Below are positions 7,979-16,635 of a stretch of 16,734 nt of DNA, piece after piece (position 1 is the stretch's first letter; the number at the start of each line of letters is the position of its first letter). The notes below the pieces were generated by a model. It was not told where the DNA came from. It saw nothing but the letters and a program-made list of their open reading frames with translations, and searched no databases. The DNA comes from Clostridia bacterium (GTDB taxonomy: Bacteria > Bacillota > Clostridia > Oscillospirales > CAG-382), in the NCBI GenBank assembly GCA_900757905.1, contig CAAEPN010000089.1, positions 1 through 16,734 of the forward strand, in the 5' to 3' direction. Made by a program: the position numbers and the translations under genes.

Positions 7979-10104
7979 ATGAGTAAAAGAATTCTAAGTC
8001 TGTTTATGGCGCTTGTACTCTGTGTCTCTATGCTGCCGACATCGGTATTGGCAGGAGTTGACAGCACACTGGAAACAGTCGAGGCAATCACCGAGGTCGA
8101 AGCGGCTGAGCAAGAAGAACCCGCTGCCGAAGACTCAGAGGATCCTTCGACAGAAGAAAGCGATGCCGGGAAAGAGCTTTCGCCGCGCTCCGAGGAGCTT
8201 GACGAAACGGCGAGCCTTGCAGCGCTGGAATCGGTTGAATACATAGACAAAGACGGAAGCAAGGCGACCTGCGAAGACTATACGCTTCTTACCGGCGACC
8301 CGGACGGGAACACGCTTGACGGAACAAACGGCGAAGTGTGGTATGTTCTTTCGGGCAGCTTTTCCGCAACGGCGGATTGGACTGTTTACGGAAACGTCAA
8401 CCTCATTCTCATGGACGGAACAACGTGCAGCACCGACGGGCACTACATTCAACTGAAGGATAAGTCTGTCCTTTCGGTTTACGGTCAAGAAAAGGTACAG
8501 GGCTTCTCTCGATCACCCACTCTCCGGTCGATGGCGCAAGGCTCTCCGCTCTCGGCGGTTCGGCCGCAGGCGACAGCTCGTCGTGGCTTCCCGAGTTCGG
8601 TTCTTTTGCACTTTACGGCGGAAATGTGTCCGTCGAAAGCACCGGATACTACGCCGTAAATTTGCAAAGTCTCACGGTCATGGGCGGGACGCTCTCTGCA
8701 AAAGCAGTTGAACCGTACAGCGCCATCATGGTGGCTGATGAAGCACCGACGTTTGCAGAAAACTATAAGGTATGCAAAGCAGATACGCCGCAGGAAAAGA
8801 CTTCGTACGGCAATGCGCAAGGTGTCAGAATCTTGATAACCGAATGCACTGAACACGACTTTGGCTACTCTGATTCCGAAACCTCCGGAATGCACAAGGT
8901 CGCCTGCAAGCTTTGCTCCGTGTTCCGCGAAGAAGCGCATGATTTCAGCTTCGGCAGCGAACCCAGCGACCAAATGAAGCACTACCTTACTTGTGCCTGC
9001 GGAGCAAAGTCCGTCACGGCCGAATACCATAATTTTGTTTGTACGCCGAATAATGACTCCCTGACGCACGGCACGGCCTGCTCGGTCTGCGGCTACGAAA
9101 AAGCGGATAGCAGCAGCGAAGAGCACGATTTCACAAGCGATAAGACTCTTTGTTCCAAATGCGGCTTCAAGAGAGGTGTGTCGATCCGGTTCGGCGATAC
9201 GCTGATAAACCGCGAAAAGTTCGCTGACGTATTAGACTTAGCCATGGGCGGTTCCGGCTCAAGCACAGACGGCGTTATAACCGTTTACGGCGGCGAAGAA
9301 TGCTTTCCCGGCACACAGATCACCGTAAAATGGGGTAAATTTACCATTGATCTCAACGGCGCGGAGTTAGCATTCCCGGGTATTACCCTTTTTGACATCA
9401 ATCGGAACGCGAATGAAACGCCGACGGCCATAACCGGCCCTGTATATAAGGTGAATGACAACACACCGCAGACGCTTCACACAAGCGGCCGCGTCATCGG
9501 AACGGTTGGCACGATGAAGTATACCACCGGCAACCCCGAAAGTGCCGACACTGTTTGGTCGGATACGCCGCTTACAAGCCGCGATGCCGGAGAATTTGTC
9601 GTGTACTATAAGGTGTTCGGCGACTCCAACCACCTTGATTCGGCTTACGGCACGATCTCATGCCGTATTGCCAAATACAAGCTTGCCTATGAGATCGTTT
9701 GCCTTCCCAAGGTATACGACGGTACAAAGAACGGTGATCCCAAGAACATCGCAAGCATCACGTTCTTCGGTGCGGAGGATAAAACGAAGGTCGTTCTCAC
9801 CGAAAAGGATTACACCGTCGAGAGCATTGTATACGAAAGTGAAAACGTCGGCGGAAACCTCGGTACGATACCGGTCTCTGCGACGGCAAGCGTAAAGCTC
9901 AATGACACAAACACTGCAAGCAATTACGAATTAGCGGAGGATCAAAGCAGTGCCTCCGGCTGCATAACGCCGGCGCGCATAGAGGGCATCGACTTCCATG
10001 GCTATACGTTCAAGGTTCTCTACATCAATACGTATGCGAAAACCATAAAAGATCCCTTGGATGTTTACTCCAAGGGATCTTACATTTATGCTGTACTTAT
10101 CTAA
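7979..10104 (+). pseudogene. Frameshifted and probably 3'-truncated secreted surface protein (about 708 aa when restored)
   Basis: Two overlapping frames encode one protein. The first (7979 onward) has a signal peptide, MSKRILSLFMALVLCVSMLPTS to an ALAG-like cut near residue 26, then an acidic linker and a beta-rich region typical of clostridial surface proteins. After GQEK (codons to 8494) it drifts into nonsense ending at 8659. Shifting back one base at 8494 restores GTGLLSITHSPVDGARLSAL and continues without a stop into NVSVESTGYYAVNLQSLTVMGG to 10104. One missing base in GAAAAGG explains it. Next, restored residues about 292-395 hold His/Cys repeats (EHDF, CKLC, TCAC, CSVC, CSKC), then an MBG-like module with AGEFVVYYKVFGDSNH, and a YDG-type repeat beginning KVYDGTKNG. 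There is no LPxTG, SLH or other anchor at the end, and the last codons cross the neighbour's terminator. A sequencing error is possible. The substrate or binding role is unknown. Confidence 0.75.
10049..10081 (-). terminator. Rho-independent terminator of the CHAP-domain gene
   Basis: AAGATCCCTTGG (10049-10060) and CCAAGGGATCTT (10070-10081) form a perfect 12-bp stem with a 9-base loop. Read on the minus strand it is followed by TTTTATGGTTTT, a terminator-like T tract, and starts 39 bases after the stop of the minus-strand gene. On the plus strand no T-run follows, yet the structure lies inside the last codons of the convergent surface-protein frame. Confidence 0.82.
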
Positions 10105-10120
10105 AGAATTTGAGAATATA

Positions 10121-12427
10121 TTAACCGCGAATGACAACTCTTTGGGATTCTTCGATCCATTCCACATCTGCTCCTAAGGCTTCGCAGATAAAACGTACAG
10201 GACAATAGGTTCTTCCGTTTTCAATAAACGGTGCAGAATCAAGTGCCTGCGGTTCGCCATCAACTTTGGCAAAATTTGAGCCGACAAACAGTTCGATATA
10301 GCGATTTCTGCCATCAATAATTACGCATTCTTTATCGGCATCCCACTGTACATCCGCTCCAAGGTTTTCTGCTACAAATCGAGCAGGCAACATGGTACGG
10401 TCATTTATGACCAGCGGAGCAACATCGTTGTATATGGTTTTCCCGGATACTTCGGCTACCGTTGAACCAATCGTCAGGACGATAGCTTTTACCGAATTCT
10501 GTTTCCAAATGGCGTAAATTGTTTTGTCGCTGGAAAGAAACAATTCATCGCCGCCGGTTAAATCAGCTTCATTGCCATTGCGGTTGAACGACCAACCGGC
10601 AAAGACATAGTCTTTTCTGCCTGGTTCAACACGGCTTATTTTAACTGTATCGCCTTCTTGAACACTTTGTGGGGACGGGGGCTCAACACCGCCGTTTGCG
10701 TCATAATACAGTGTATAAGTGTTGCTTTTTTTCGGTGCTTCAACTACAGAGAAAGTAATTGGTTCGGATGCTTTCCAATAAGTACTGCAACCTGCGGATA
10801 CCATATTGTTATTAATAGACACAATATACACATAGTAATTACCGACAGGAAGTGAAAATTCATAAGAAGTCCCATTTATACCCCAGTCAACATAGTCCAT
10901 GTTGTCGGTTTCGGCATTGTAACATTTTAATTCATAGTAATCAGCACGAACTGCAGATGACCAATTCAAGAAGATCGTTTCGCCGACAGAATACTGATTT
11001 TTACTGATACGTACCGTTGGTGCAGCAGGCAAACAGTCATTACAATTGCTGTCATAGATCGTATTTCCGGTATATTCGCTGGCACCGCAAGAGCATACTT
11101 TGAATTCCTTATGCGGATGCGCTGCTTCGTTTCCTGCTATTTTCCAAGTATGCGTGTGTGTTTTGGTAGAAAAACGAAGATTTACTGCCGTATCTCCACC
11201 GACAATTGTTCCGGAAAGGGATCCGCTAACAACACCGTCATAGCTACGACCGTCAAGTGCTTTGATATCTTTGATTTCATAGTGGGTTCCCTCAGGATGC
11301 TTCTTATAATAGTCAGATACGTCGTCAGCTACAAGTACACCGTCAATATACACATCCACTGTTCCATAACCATAGAGGTCGGCCGCTTTGCCGTCGAGAG
11401 TTCCGTTGACGTCAAAGTAGTACGATGGGGCGTCCAAACGGACAAGCTTGAATTTCTGCGCATTGTAAGCCGGGTTAAACTGATAAATCTGAATATTTGT
11501 CCCGTTATCGGATTTTGCGTTTTGCGCGTCGAGGTAGTAATCGCCAAGAACTGTTTTTATATAAACATAACCGTTTCCGGCGTCTTCAAAAATCCAATTT
11601 TGTGCATTGGTTTTGTTGCTTGTCCACTGCCAAACATTTCGGTTGTTTTGTGCTTTTCCGTCATCAACGTCAAGGAAAAGTCCGGAATTGACGTTTTTGA
11701 TTTTGTAGTAGTCACCGTTTTTTTGCAGATACCATTGCTGGCAGGTGCCGTCATGAATCTGCCAAAGCTGTGCGTTCCCTTTTTTCTGCTTTGAACCGTT
11801 GCTTATTTCAATGGCTGCATGTTCATTGCCTAAGGCGCAGACAATGCGGTATTTTCCTTCGGGGATGGTAACAACTTCTTTGGATGGTGCGGAAGTAAGG
11901 GATGAATAAGCGCGTATAGATTTGGATGATAATTTGTATTCATGACGCATTACAGGGTCATTCAAACGTGCGGCAAGTGTCTTTCCGGTTCCACTGTTTC
12001 CTTCAATTGTGTGGACAGTATCACCCTCTACATATTCGACAATTCCAACATGTGACCAGTTTTTGTTATCGCCTGACCAACAATAAAATATTAGATCACC
12101 GGGCTTGGGAATATAGTTGCCGTCATTATGCTGACTGTTATAATAATCCAACCCAAAGCAGCCAGGAGCAGCATATCCAGTGTATTTGACTACAGATTGA
12201 GGAATTCCGGCATAACTTGCACATTTGGATACAAAGTAAGCGCACCATTCGGTACTGAATCCTAATTCTTTACCACTTTTGCCAATTTGAGCTCTTGCTA
12301 CTTCCAGAATATCTGCGGAATAATCTCCGGTAAGAGTATAGTTTTTGTTCCATTCAGCAGAAATCCCAAAGCTGAGTACTGCTATAAGAATTAAAGAAAC
12401 AAGACAAACAAAAAGTTTCTTTTTCAT
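10121..12427 (-). CDS. Secreted CHAP-domain peptidoglycan hydrolase with ricin-type lectin and surface-binding modules, 768 aa
   Basis: Predicted secreted amidase or endopeptidase acting on peptidoglycan. A signal peptide (MKKKLFVCLVSLILIAVLSF, cut near ISA-EW) is followed by a CHAP domain at about 35-175, with nucleophile Cys62 in STEWCAYF, His126 in WSHVGIVEYVE, and the conserved IEGN at 141-144. Residues about 190-331 are a ricin-type beta-trefoil with Q-x-W and NW/LD features (CQQWYL, NAQNWIF, YYLDAQN). Residues 424-465 are a His/Cys-rich module (HTHTW, CSCG, CNDC). About 468-562 are Fn3-like, 571-642 an InlB B-type repeat (YDANGG, FAGWS, AIW), and 652-768 a duplicated copper-amine-oxidase N-terminal (stalk) domain (NDRTMLPARFVAENLGADVQW; NGRTYCPVRFICEALGADVEW). 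The start at 12427 has AAAGGA 9 bases upstream; an earlier in-frame ATG (12448) precedes that site. No LPxTG, so retention is probably non-covalent. Confidence 0.9.
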   Translation of the reverse strand: MKKKLFVCLVSLILIAVLSFGISAEWNKNYTLTGDYSADILEVARAQIGKSGKELGFSTEWCAYFVSKCASYAGIPQSVVKYTGYAAPGCFGLDYYNSQHNDGNYIPKPGDLIFYCWSGDNKNWSHVGIVEYVEGDTVHTIEGNSGTGKTLAARLNDPVMRHEYKLSSKSIRAYSSLTSAPSKEVVTIPEGKYRIVCALGNEHAAIEISNGSKQKKGNAQLWQIHDGTCQQWYLQKNGDYYKIKNVNSGLFLDVDDGKAQNNRNVWQWTSNKTNAQNWIFEDAGNGYVYIKTVLGDYYLDAQNAKSDNGTNIQIYQFNPAYNAQKFKLVRLDAPSYYFDVNGTLDGKAADLYGYGTVDVYIDGVLVADDVSDYYKKHPEGTHYEIKDIKALDGRSYDGVVSGSLSGTIVGGDTAVNLRFSTKTHTHTWKIAGNEAAHPHKEFKVCSCGASEYTGNTIYDSNCNDCLPAAPTVRISKNQYSVGETIFLNWSSAVRADYYELKCYNAETDNMDYVDWGINGTSYEFSLPVGNYYVYIVSINNNMVSAGCSTYWKASEPITFSVVEAPKKSNTYTLYYDANGGVEPPSPQSVQEGDTVKISRVEPGRKDYVFAGWSFNRNGNEADLTGGDELFLSSDKTIYAIWKQNSVKAIVLTIGSTVAEVSGKTIYNDVAPLVINDRTMLPARFVAENLGADVQWDADKECVIIDGRNRYIELFVGSNFAKVDGEPQALDSAPFIENGRTYCPVRFICEALGADVEWIEESQRVVIRG

Positions 12428-12497
12428 GAAATGCATTCCTTTCAACAAAATAATATTTATGTAATAATAATATTTTGGTTATTATTACAACGAGAAT

Positions 12498-12525
12498 ATT
12501 ATATCATTTAATTTGGTAATTTCAA
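12498..12525 (-). promoter_or_regulatory. Sigma-A type promoter for the CHAP-domain gene
   Basis: On the minus strand TTGAAA (12520-12525) is separated by 16 bases from TATAAT (12498-12503). The TGA just before the -10 also makes it an extended -10 (TGnTATAAT). It lies about 70 bases upstream of the start codon at 12427. The AU-rich leader between them contains AATATTATTATT-type repeats that could fold weakly; I cannot assign a function to them. Confidence 0.8.
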
Positions 12526-12620
12526 CCCTTTTCGCTAATCGACCTGTTTGTCGGGATAATTAACTAAAAAAAGACAAAGTCATCAAATTATCCTATAAAA
12601 ATAGCTTTTCAAAACAAAAC

Positions 12621-12653
12621 GAACCGGTATGTTTACAACAAACATACCGGTTC
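12621..12653 (-). terminator. Rho-independent terminator after the SLH-protein gene
   Basis: GAACCGGTATGTTT (12621-12634) and AAACATACCGGTTC (12640-12653) form a perfect 14-bp stem with a 5-base loop. On the minus strand it is followed by GTTTTGTTTTG. It begins 31 bases after the stop of the SLH gene and ends the MacB-like operon. The plus strand also has a modest T-run after it (ATTTTAATTT), so it could work in both directions. Confidence 0.9.
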
Positions 12654-12684
12654 ATTTTAATTTAAGAAAGAGACACTGACAAAA

Positions 12685-15405
12685 TTAGTAAGCGGTAATG
12701 ATACGGATCTTTCCGCCATAAGCCGGGTCTTTGTCGTAGTAGCCGGTCATGGTGGAATAGTTCTGCTTTTCAAGGTCTTTTAATTCAAAGGCCTTATATT
12801 CGCCGTCTACACGGATATAGACGCGCGCATTATCGTCAATGGCATAGGCTTTGCCGTTTTCCGCATAGCCGGTACCGTTTGCGACCGTCTTCAAGGAAAC
12901 CTTAGCGGAAATGTTTCCGATCTTGGTAATCTGACCGTTTGCAACGGCAAAGTAAGCTGCGCCCTCCGATACCGTATAGCGTACATCTCCCGAATTATAG
13001 GAAACTTCGTCTTCGCCTAAAATGTACTTATAGGACGAGCCCTTGACTTCGGTCAAAAGGCCGTATTCCACAAGGTCGCCGGTGTAATTGTTCAGGATCA
13101 GCACGGCAAGCTCGCCGGCATCGTTCATTTCGTAGTATTTGATATCACTGTAGGCAAGCGTGGTTCCCGAAATGCGGCCGGGCAATACGGTGGCGTAGAT
13201 GTCGGCATTGTAATAGTCGATGATCTTGGCGTCCTTTGCAATCTTACCGTCCTTGACGGCGTCGATCACATCCACGGCATAAGACAGCGAACGCGGACCG
13301 GAAAGTCCGGTGATCTGCGTTTTGTTCTCGGTTACGATGACCTTGACTGCGTCGCCGGCCTTGTAAGAGCTGTCGTATTCATAGGTGAAGGTATCGCCGT
13401 CTACCGTAAAGACGGTGACATAGTCGGCTTTGTAGTTTTTGCCGTCCTTGTCGGTATACGTTTTTTCGCCGCTTGCCGTCACAACTCCATAGACTGTCTT
13501 TGCACCGGCAGCGTCTACGCCGGCTACACCGGCCACAGCGCCGTCTTTGCCGAGCAGCAGCGTTACGCGGTCGCCGACGTCATACGAACCGAGACTGGAA
13601 AGTGCATACTGCGCGCCCGAGCTTTCAAGCGTATATGTTTTGCCGGAAACCGTGACTGAGGTCGGATTGACGCGCGTCGGCGAAATGCTTTCCACCGTAC
13701 CGACGGCGGTATCGTTGTATAACCAAACCGTGTTCAAAAGCTTGGAATAGTAGTAAACGTCGTATTTATGAATATCCGAAGCACTCACGGTCTTGTTGTT
13801 CTTGTACAGAACCGCACTCGCAAGCTTGATTTCTGCGTCTGAAGTAAGAGCACCGTCTTTTTCAACGATATATGGCCCTTTCAGGGTGGAGGAAACGATA
13901 TCGGCGTAAGAAACCTGATTTTCGCCGTCGCCGATAATGCTTTCATCGGCTGCGATGACATCCACCGCACCGCCGTCCTTGCCCAAAAGAAGCGTGACTA
14001 ACATATCGGTCTTGAAAGTGCCGTAATTGGAGAATTTGTAGACGATATCGTCGGTCGAAAGGGTGTAGGTCACACCGCCGACCGTAACGGATTGCGGATT
14101 CTGACGGTTAGGCGATATGGCGTTGCATACGCCGCTTTTGGTATCGCGGAACACCCAGACTGAACGGAACGGCTCGGAATAGTAGATGACGTCGTTGACG
14201 CGGATATCCGAAGCGTCGATCGGTTCACTGTCGAGAAGAATGGTGGCCGAGGTCAGGTCAAACGGAATATCGTTTTTATAGGAGACCAGATTTTTCACGA
14301 CGATCGGGTCGCTGATCGTTTTGTTGACTTCGGTCAGACGGTCGGAATCCTTATCGGCATAAGCGTCATAGAGAGCTGCGTCGGCAAGCACAAGGTCGGC
14401 GACCGCGCCGTCTTTGTCAAGCATGAGCATGACGTAGTCATCCTTGCCGATGCCGCCGGCATTGGTGAGCTTTTTGGCGGCGGTGGGCGTTAAGGAATAA
14501 TTTGCTGAACCGAGTGTTACCGATTGCGGCGTTTCGCGGTTGGGGTTCACGGAATCGATCTTTCCGAATTCCTTATCGGTATAGCACCAAACAGTCTTTA
14601 ACTTGTTGCTGTAATAGTATACGTCATAGTCCGAAACGGCCGAAAGGGTCGAAAGCTTTCCGTCGCGGTAAAACACGGCGTTGGGATGTCCGATAAAGCT
14701 GACCTTGGAGGATATCGAACCGCCTGTGGTAACGTAAGGACCGGTCATATCGGCAGAAAGCAACGCTAAATAATCGATAGTATTGTCCGCGTCGGTCGTG
14801 TAGCCGAGCGTAGTGCAATAGACAGTGCCGCTCTTGGTCTTGGTGCAGAGCGTGTTGTACAGAAGACGCATACAGTCAAGGCGCGTCAGCGTATCGCCGC
14901 GGCTTGCGGTCATGCCGGTATCGAGGTCGATCTCATGATACTTGGCAAGCTGCGATTCGGGATAAGAGCCTTTGAAGTCGTCATTGGTATAGCCGAGTAA
15001 CTTCAGGGAAATGATGACGGCTTCTTCCAGCTTGACGGTGTTTTCCGGACGGAAGGTGCCGTCAAGATAACCCGAAACAAGACCGGCCTTGATAGCGGTC
15101 GATACATAACCGACTGCCCAGTGACTGTCCGTCACGTCCGGGAACAGCGATACCGCGCTCTGTCCGGCAGAATCCTTGTTCACCGAGGCGCAAACTGCCA
15201 TTTTCACAAATTCCGCGCGTGTGACCGGGGCATCTAAATTGAGATTGCCGTTTTCATCCCCGTTCATGACCTCAAGAAGCTGTAATACCTGTGCTTTTTC
15301 ACTGTCGTCCGTGTTTTTGATGCCGGTGTGTTCGGCCGATACCGCGCCGCAGAGAACGGTGCCAGCAACAGCGGCGGACGCCAAAAAGCGAATCCATTGT
15401 TTCAT
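12685..15405 (-). CDS. S-layer homology (SLH) domain surface protein with three 144-residue repeats, 906 aa
   Basis: Predicted exported protein that binds the secondary cell-wall polymer non-covalently. Signal peptide MKQWIRFLASAAVAGTVLCG to AVSA (cut near residue 24). Three SLH motifs follow: about 35-75 with the canonical VTRAEF at 61-66, 86-138 (LFPDVTDSHWAVGYVSTA, GYLDGTFRPENT), and a divergent one at 148-187 (TLTRLDCMRLLYN). Then come three tandem repeats, each with YYS, TVW or SVW, a P-x-R-x-x-P-x-SVT motif, and a KDG near the end. The anchors are Ser266/410/554 and Arg290/434/578, exactly 144 residues apart. Residues about 635-906 form a further beta-rich region ending KIRIITAY. The start at 15405 has AAAGGA about 8 bases upstream; earlier in-frame codons to 15456 would overlap the permease. 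It lies 43 bases after the permease stop, so it is probably the last gene of that operon. Confidence 0.9.
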   Translation of the reverse strand: MKQWIRFLASAAVAGTVLCGAVSAEHTGIKNTDDSEKAQVLQLLEVMNGDENGNLNLDAPVTRAEFVKMAVCASVNKDSAGQSAVSLFPDVTDSHWAVGYVSTAIKAGLVSGYLDGTFRPENTVKLEEAVIISLKLLGYTNDDFKGSYPESQLAKYHEIDLDTGMTASRGDTLTRLDCMRLLYNTLCTKTKSGTVYCTTLGYTTDADNTIDYLALLSADMTGPYVTTGGSISSKVSFIGHPNAVFYRDGKLSTLSAVSDYDVYYYSNKLKTVWCYTDKEFGKIDSVNPNRETPQSVTLGSANYSLTPTAAKKLTNAGGIGKDDYVMLMLDKDGAVADLVLADAALYDAYADKDSDRLTEVNKTISDPIVVKNLVSYKNDIPFDLTSATILLDSEPIDASDIRVNDVIYYSEPFRSVWVFRDTKSGVCNAISPNRQNPQSVTVGGVTYTLSTDDIVYKFSNYGTFKTDMLVTLLLGKDGGAVDVIAADESIIGDGENQVSYADIVSSTLKGPYIVEKDGALTSDAEIKLASAVLYKNNKTVSASDIHKYDVYYYSKLLNTVWLYNDTAVGTVESISPTRVNPTSVTVSGKTYTLESSGAQYALSSLGSYDVGDRVTLLLGKDGAVAGVAGVDAAGAKTVYGVVTASGEKTYTDKDGKNYKADYVTVFTVDGDTFTYEYDSSYKAGDAVKVIVTENKTQITGLSGPRSLSYAVDVIDAVKDGKIAKDAKIIDYYNADIYATVLPGRISGTTLAYSDIKYYEMNDAGELAVLILNNYTGDLVEYGLLTEVKGSSYKYILGEDEVSYNSGDVRYTVSEGAAYFAVANGQITKIGNISAKVSLKTVANGTGYAENGKAYAIDDNARVYIRVDGEYKAFELKDLEKQNYSTMTGYYDKDPAYGGKIRIITAY

Positions 15406-15448
15406 GTGTTTTTCCTTTCTTATTTGTGCCTTATTTTCATTCGAAAGA

Positions 15449-16633
15449 TCATTCATGGCGCAGCGCTTCGATCGGGTTTAATTTGGCCGCCTTGTTGGCC
15501 GGCAGATAGCCGAACAGCACGCCGATGGCAACCGATATGCCGAAAGCGAGCATAATGGCTTCGGCCGTCGGAACGGCGGTGAAGTCCTCCCAAAGCGTGG
15601 AGACCACCGAGGCGCTGGCTACTCCGAACAGAATTCCGATAATGCCGCCGAGTGCGCTGGTTGTGCCGGCTTCGATAACAAACTGAAGCCGGATGTGCTT
15701 GCCCTTAGCGCCGAGTGCCTTGCGGATACCGATCTCACGCGTGCGTTCGGTAACCGATACAAGCATGATATTCATAATACCGATGCCGCCGACGACTAAA
15801 GAAATGGCGGCAATAGCGGAAAGCACGTTGACGACAATGTTTATCATGTCAGTCATGCTGTCCAGAATGGCGGAATTGCTGATAACCATGTATAAGTTTT
15901 CGTTCTGGAAAGTTTCATACAGACGGTCTTCGATCAGATTGACGCAGGCATCCACATTGTCCTCTGATGCGGAAAGAAAGATATAAGAGGAAATGTTGGC
16001 GTTGAATGCCAAGAACTTTGCTGCCGTGGAGTAGGGAACATAAACGAAATTGTCGCCGCCGTCCTCATCGGTGCGGTCGTCGGTTTCTTCGACTACGCCG
16101 ACTACCGTGTATTTGTCGCCGTTAATTTTGATATAACTGCCGACAATGTCGTCGTTGTACAGATAGGCGTAATACGCGCCGACTACGCAGACCTTGCTGT
16201 TTTCCTTGATGTCGATATACGTAAGATTCCGTCCGTCTGCAAGCTTCTGACGTTTGGCGTCCATGTAATCCTCACTGACGCCGGTAACAGTCGGTGTGTA
16301 AGTCTCTTTGTCCGCAGTGGTGCGGACGTTTGCATTTACGGAAACAAGCGGACTGATCTGGGCAAATTCATCGGCATTTTCTTCGTAGAACGCGTACATA
16401 TCGTCCACATCGACGCTTCTCGTTGAGCCGCGTCCCATAACCGAAACGTTTATGGTAGTTGTGCCAAGCTCGGCGAACATATCGTTAATGTAGACCTGCA
16501 TACCGTTGCCGAGCGATATAATAAGAATGACCGCTGCAACGCCGATGATAATGCCGAGCATGGTGAGAAAGGCGCGCATTTTGCTGGTAGACAGGCTTTT
16601 GAGCGCCATGATGAAGCATTGTGTAACGCCCAA
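15449..16633 (-). CDS. MacB-type ABC transporter permease (FtsX/MacB family), 394 aa
   Basis: Membrane subunit of a type VII ABC transporter, which couples cytoplasmic ATP hydrolysis to movement of an extracellular domain rather than classical transport. The helix at 21-43 (AFLTMLGIIIGVAAVILIISLG) is followed by a MacB periplasmic-core-like extracellular domain at about 45-255. Three more helices lie at about 265-291, 318-345 and 355-378, around the strongly conserved GGIGIMNIMLVSVTERTREI and IRKALGAKGKHI. The C-terminus is NPIEALRHE. Start: TTG at 16633 with GGGAGG 8 bases before it, 2 bases after the preceding ATPase stop. An alternative ATG at 16609 lacks a site. In Gram-positive bacteria such permeases serve antibiotic-peptide or lipid-drug resistance and export. 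The substrate here is unknown, and a membrane-fusion protein may be encoded upstream of the window. Confidence 0.93.
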   Translation of the reverse strand: MGVTQCFIMALKSLSTSKMRAFLTMLGIIIGVAAVILIISLGNGMQVYINDMFAELGTTTINVSVMGRGSTRSVDVDDMYAFYEENADEFAQISPLVSVNANVRTTADKETYTPTVTGVSEDYMDAKRQKLADGRNLTYIDIKENSKVCVVGAYYAYLYNDDIVGSYIKINGDKYTVVGVVEETDDRTDEDGGDNFVYVPYSTAAKFLAFNANISSYIFLSASEDNVDACVNLIEDRLYETFQNENLYMVISNSAILDSMTDMINIVVNVLSAIAAISLVVGGIGIMNIMLVSVTERTREIGIRKALGAKGKHIRLQFVIEAGTTSALGGIIGILFGVASASVVSTLWEDFTAVPTAEAIMLAFGISVAIGVLFGYLPANKAAKLNPIEALRHE

Positions 16634-16635
16634 AG

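Noticed and set aside
8485..9126. 213-codon open frame on the minus strand
   Set aside because: It lies antisense to the restored surface-protein frame, its translation shows no recognisable domain, and it has no ribosome binding site or promoter that I can see. Long antisense frames are expected opposite GC-rich coding sequence.
11111..11794. 227-codon open frame on the plus strand
   Set aside because: It is antisense to the CHAP protein's lectin and middle region, where the minus frame has clear domain motifs. The translation is a hydrophobic-looking artefact without family features.
12430..12500. AT-rich repeats as a mobile-element scar or CRISPR
   Set aside because: The TAATAATAATATT runs are short, irregular and lie in an ordinary leader between promoter and start. 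There are no spaced repeats and no transposase remnant.
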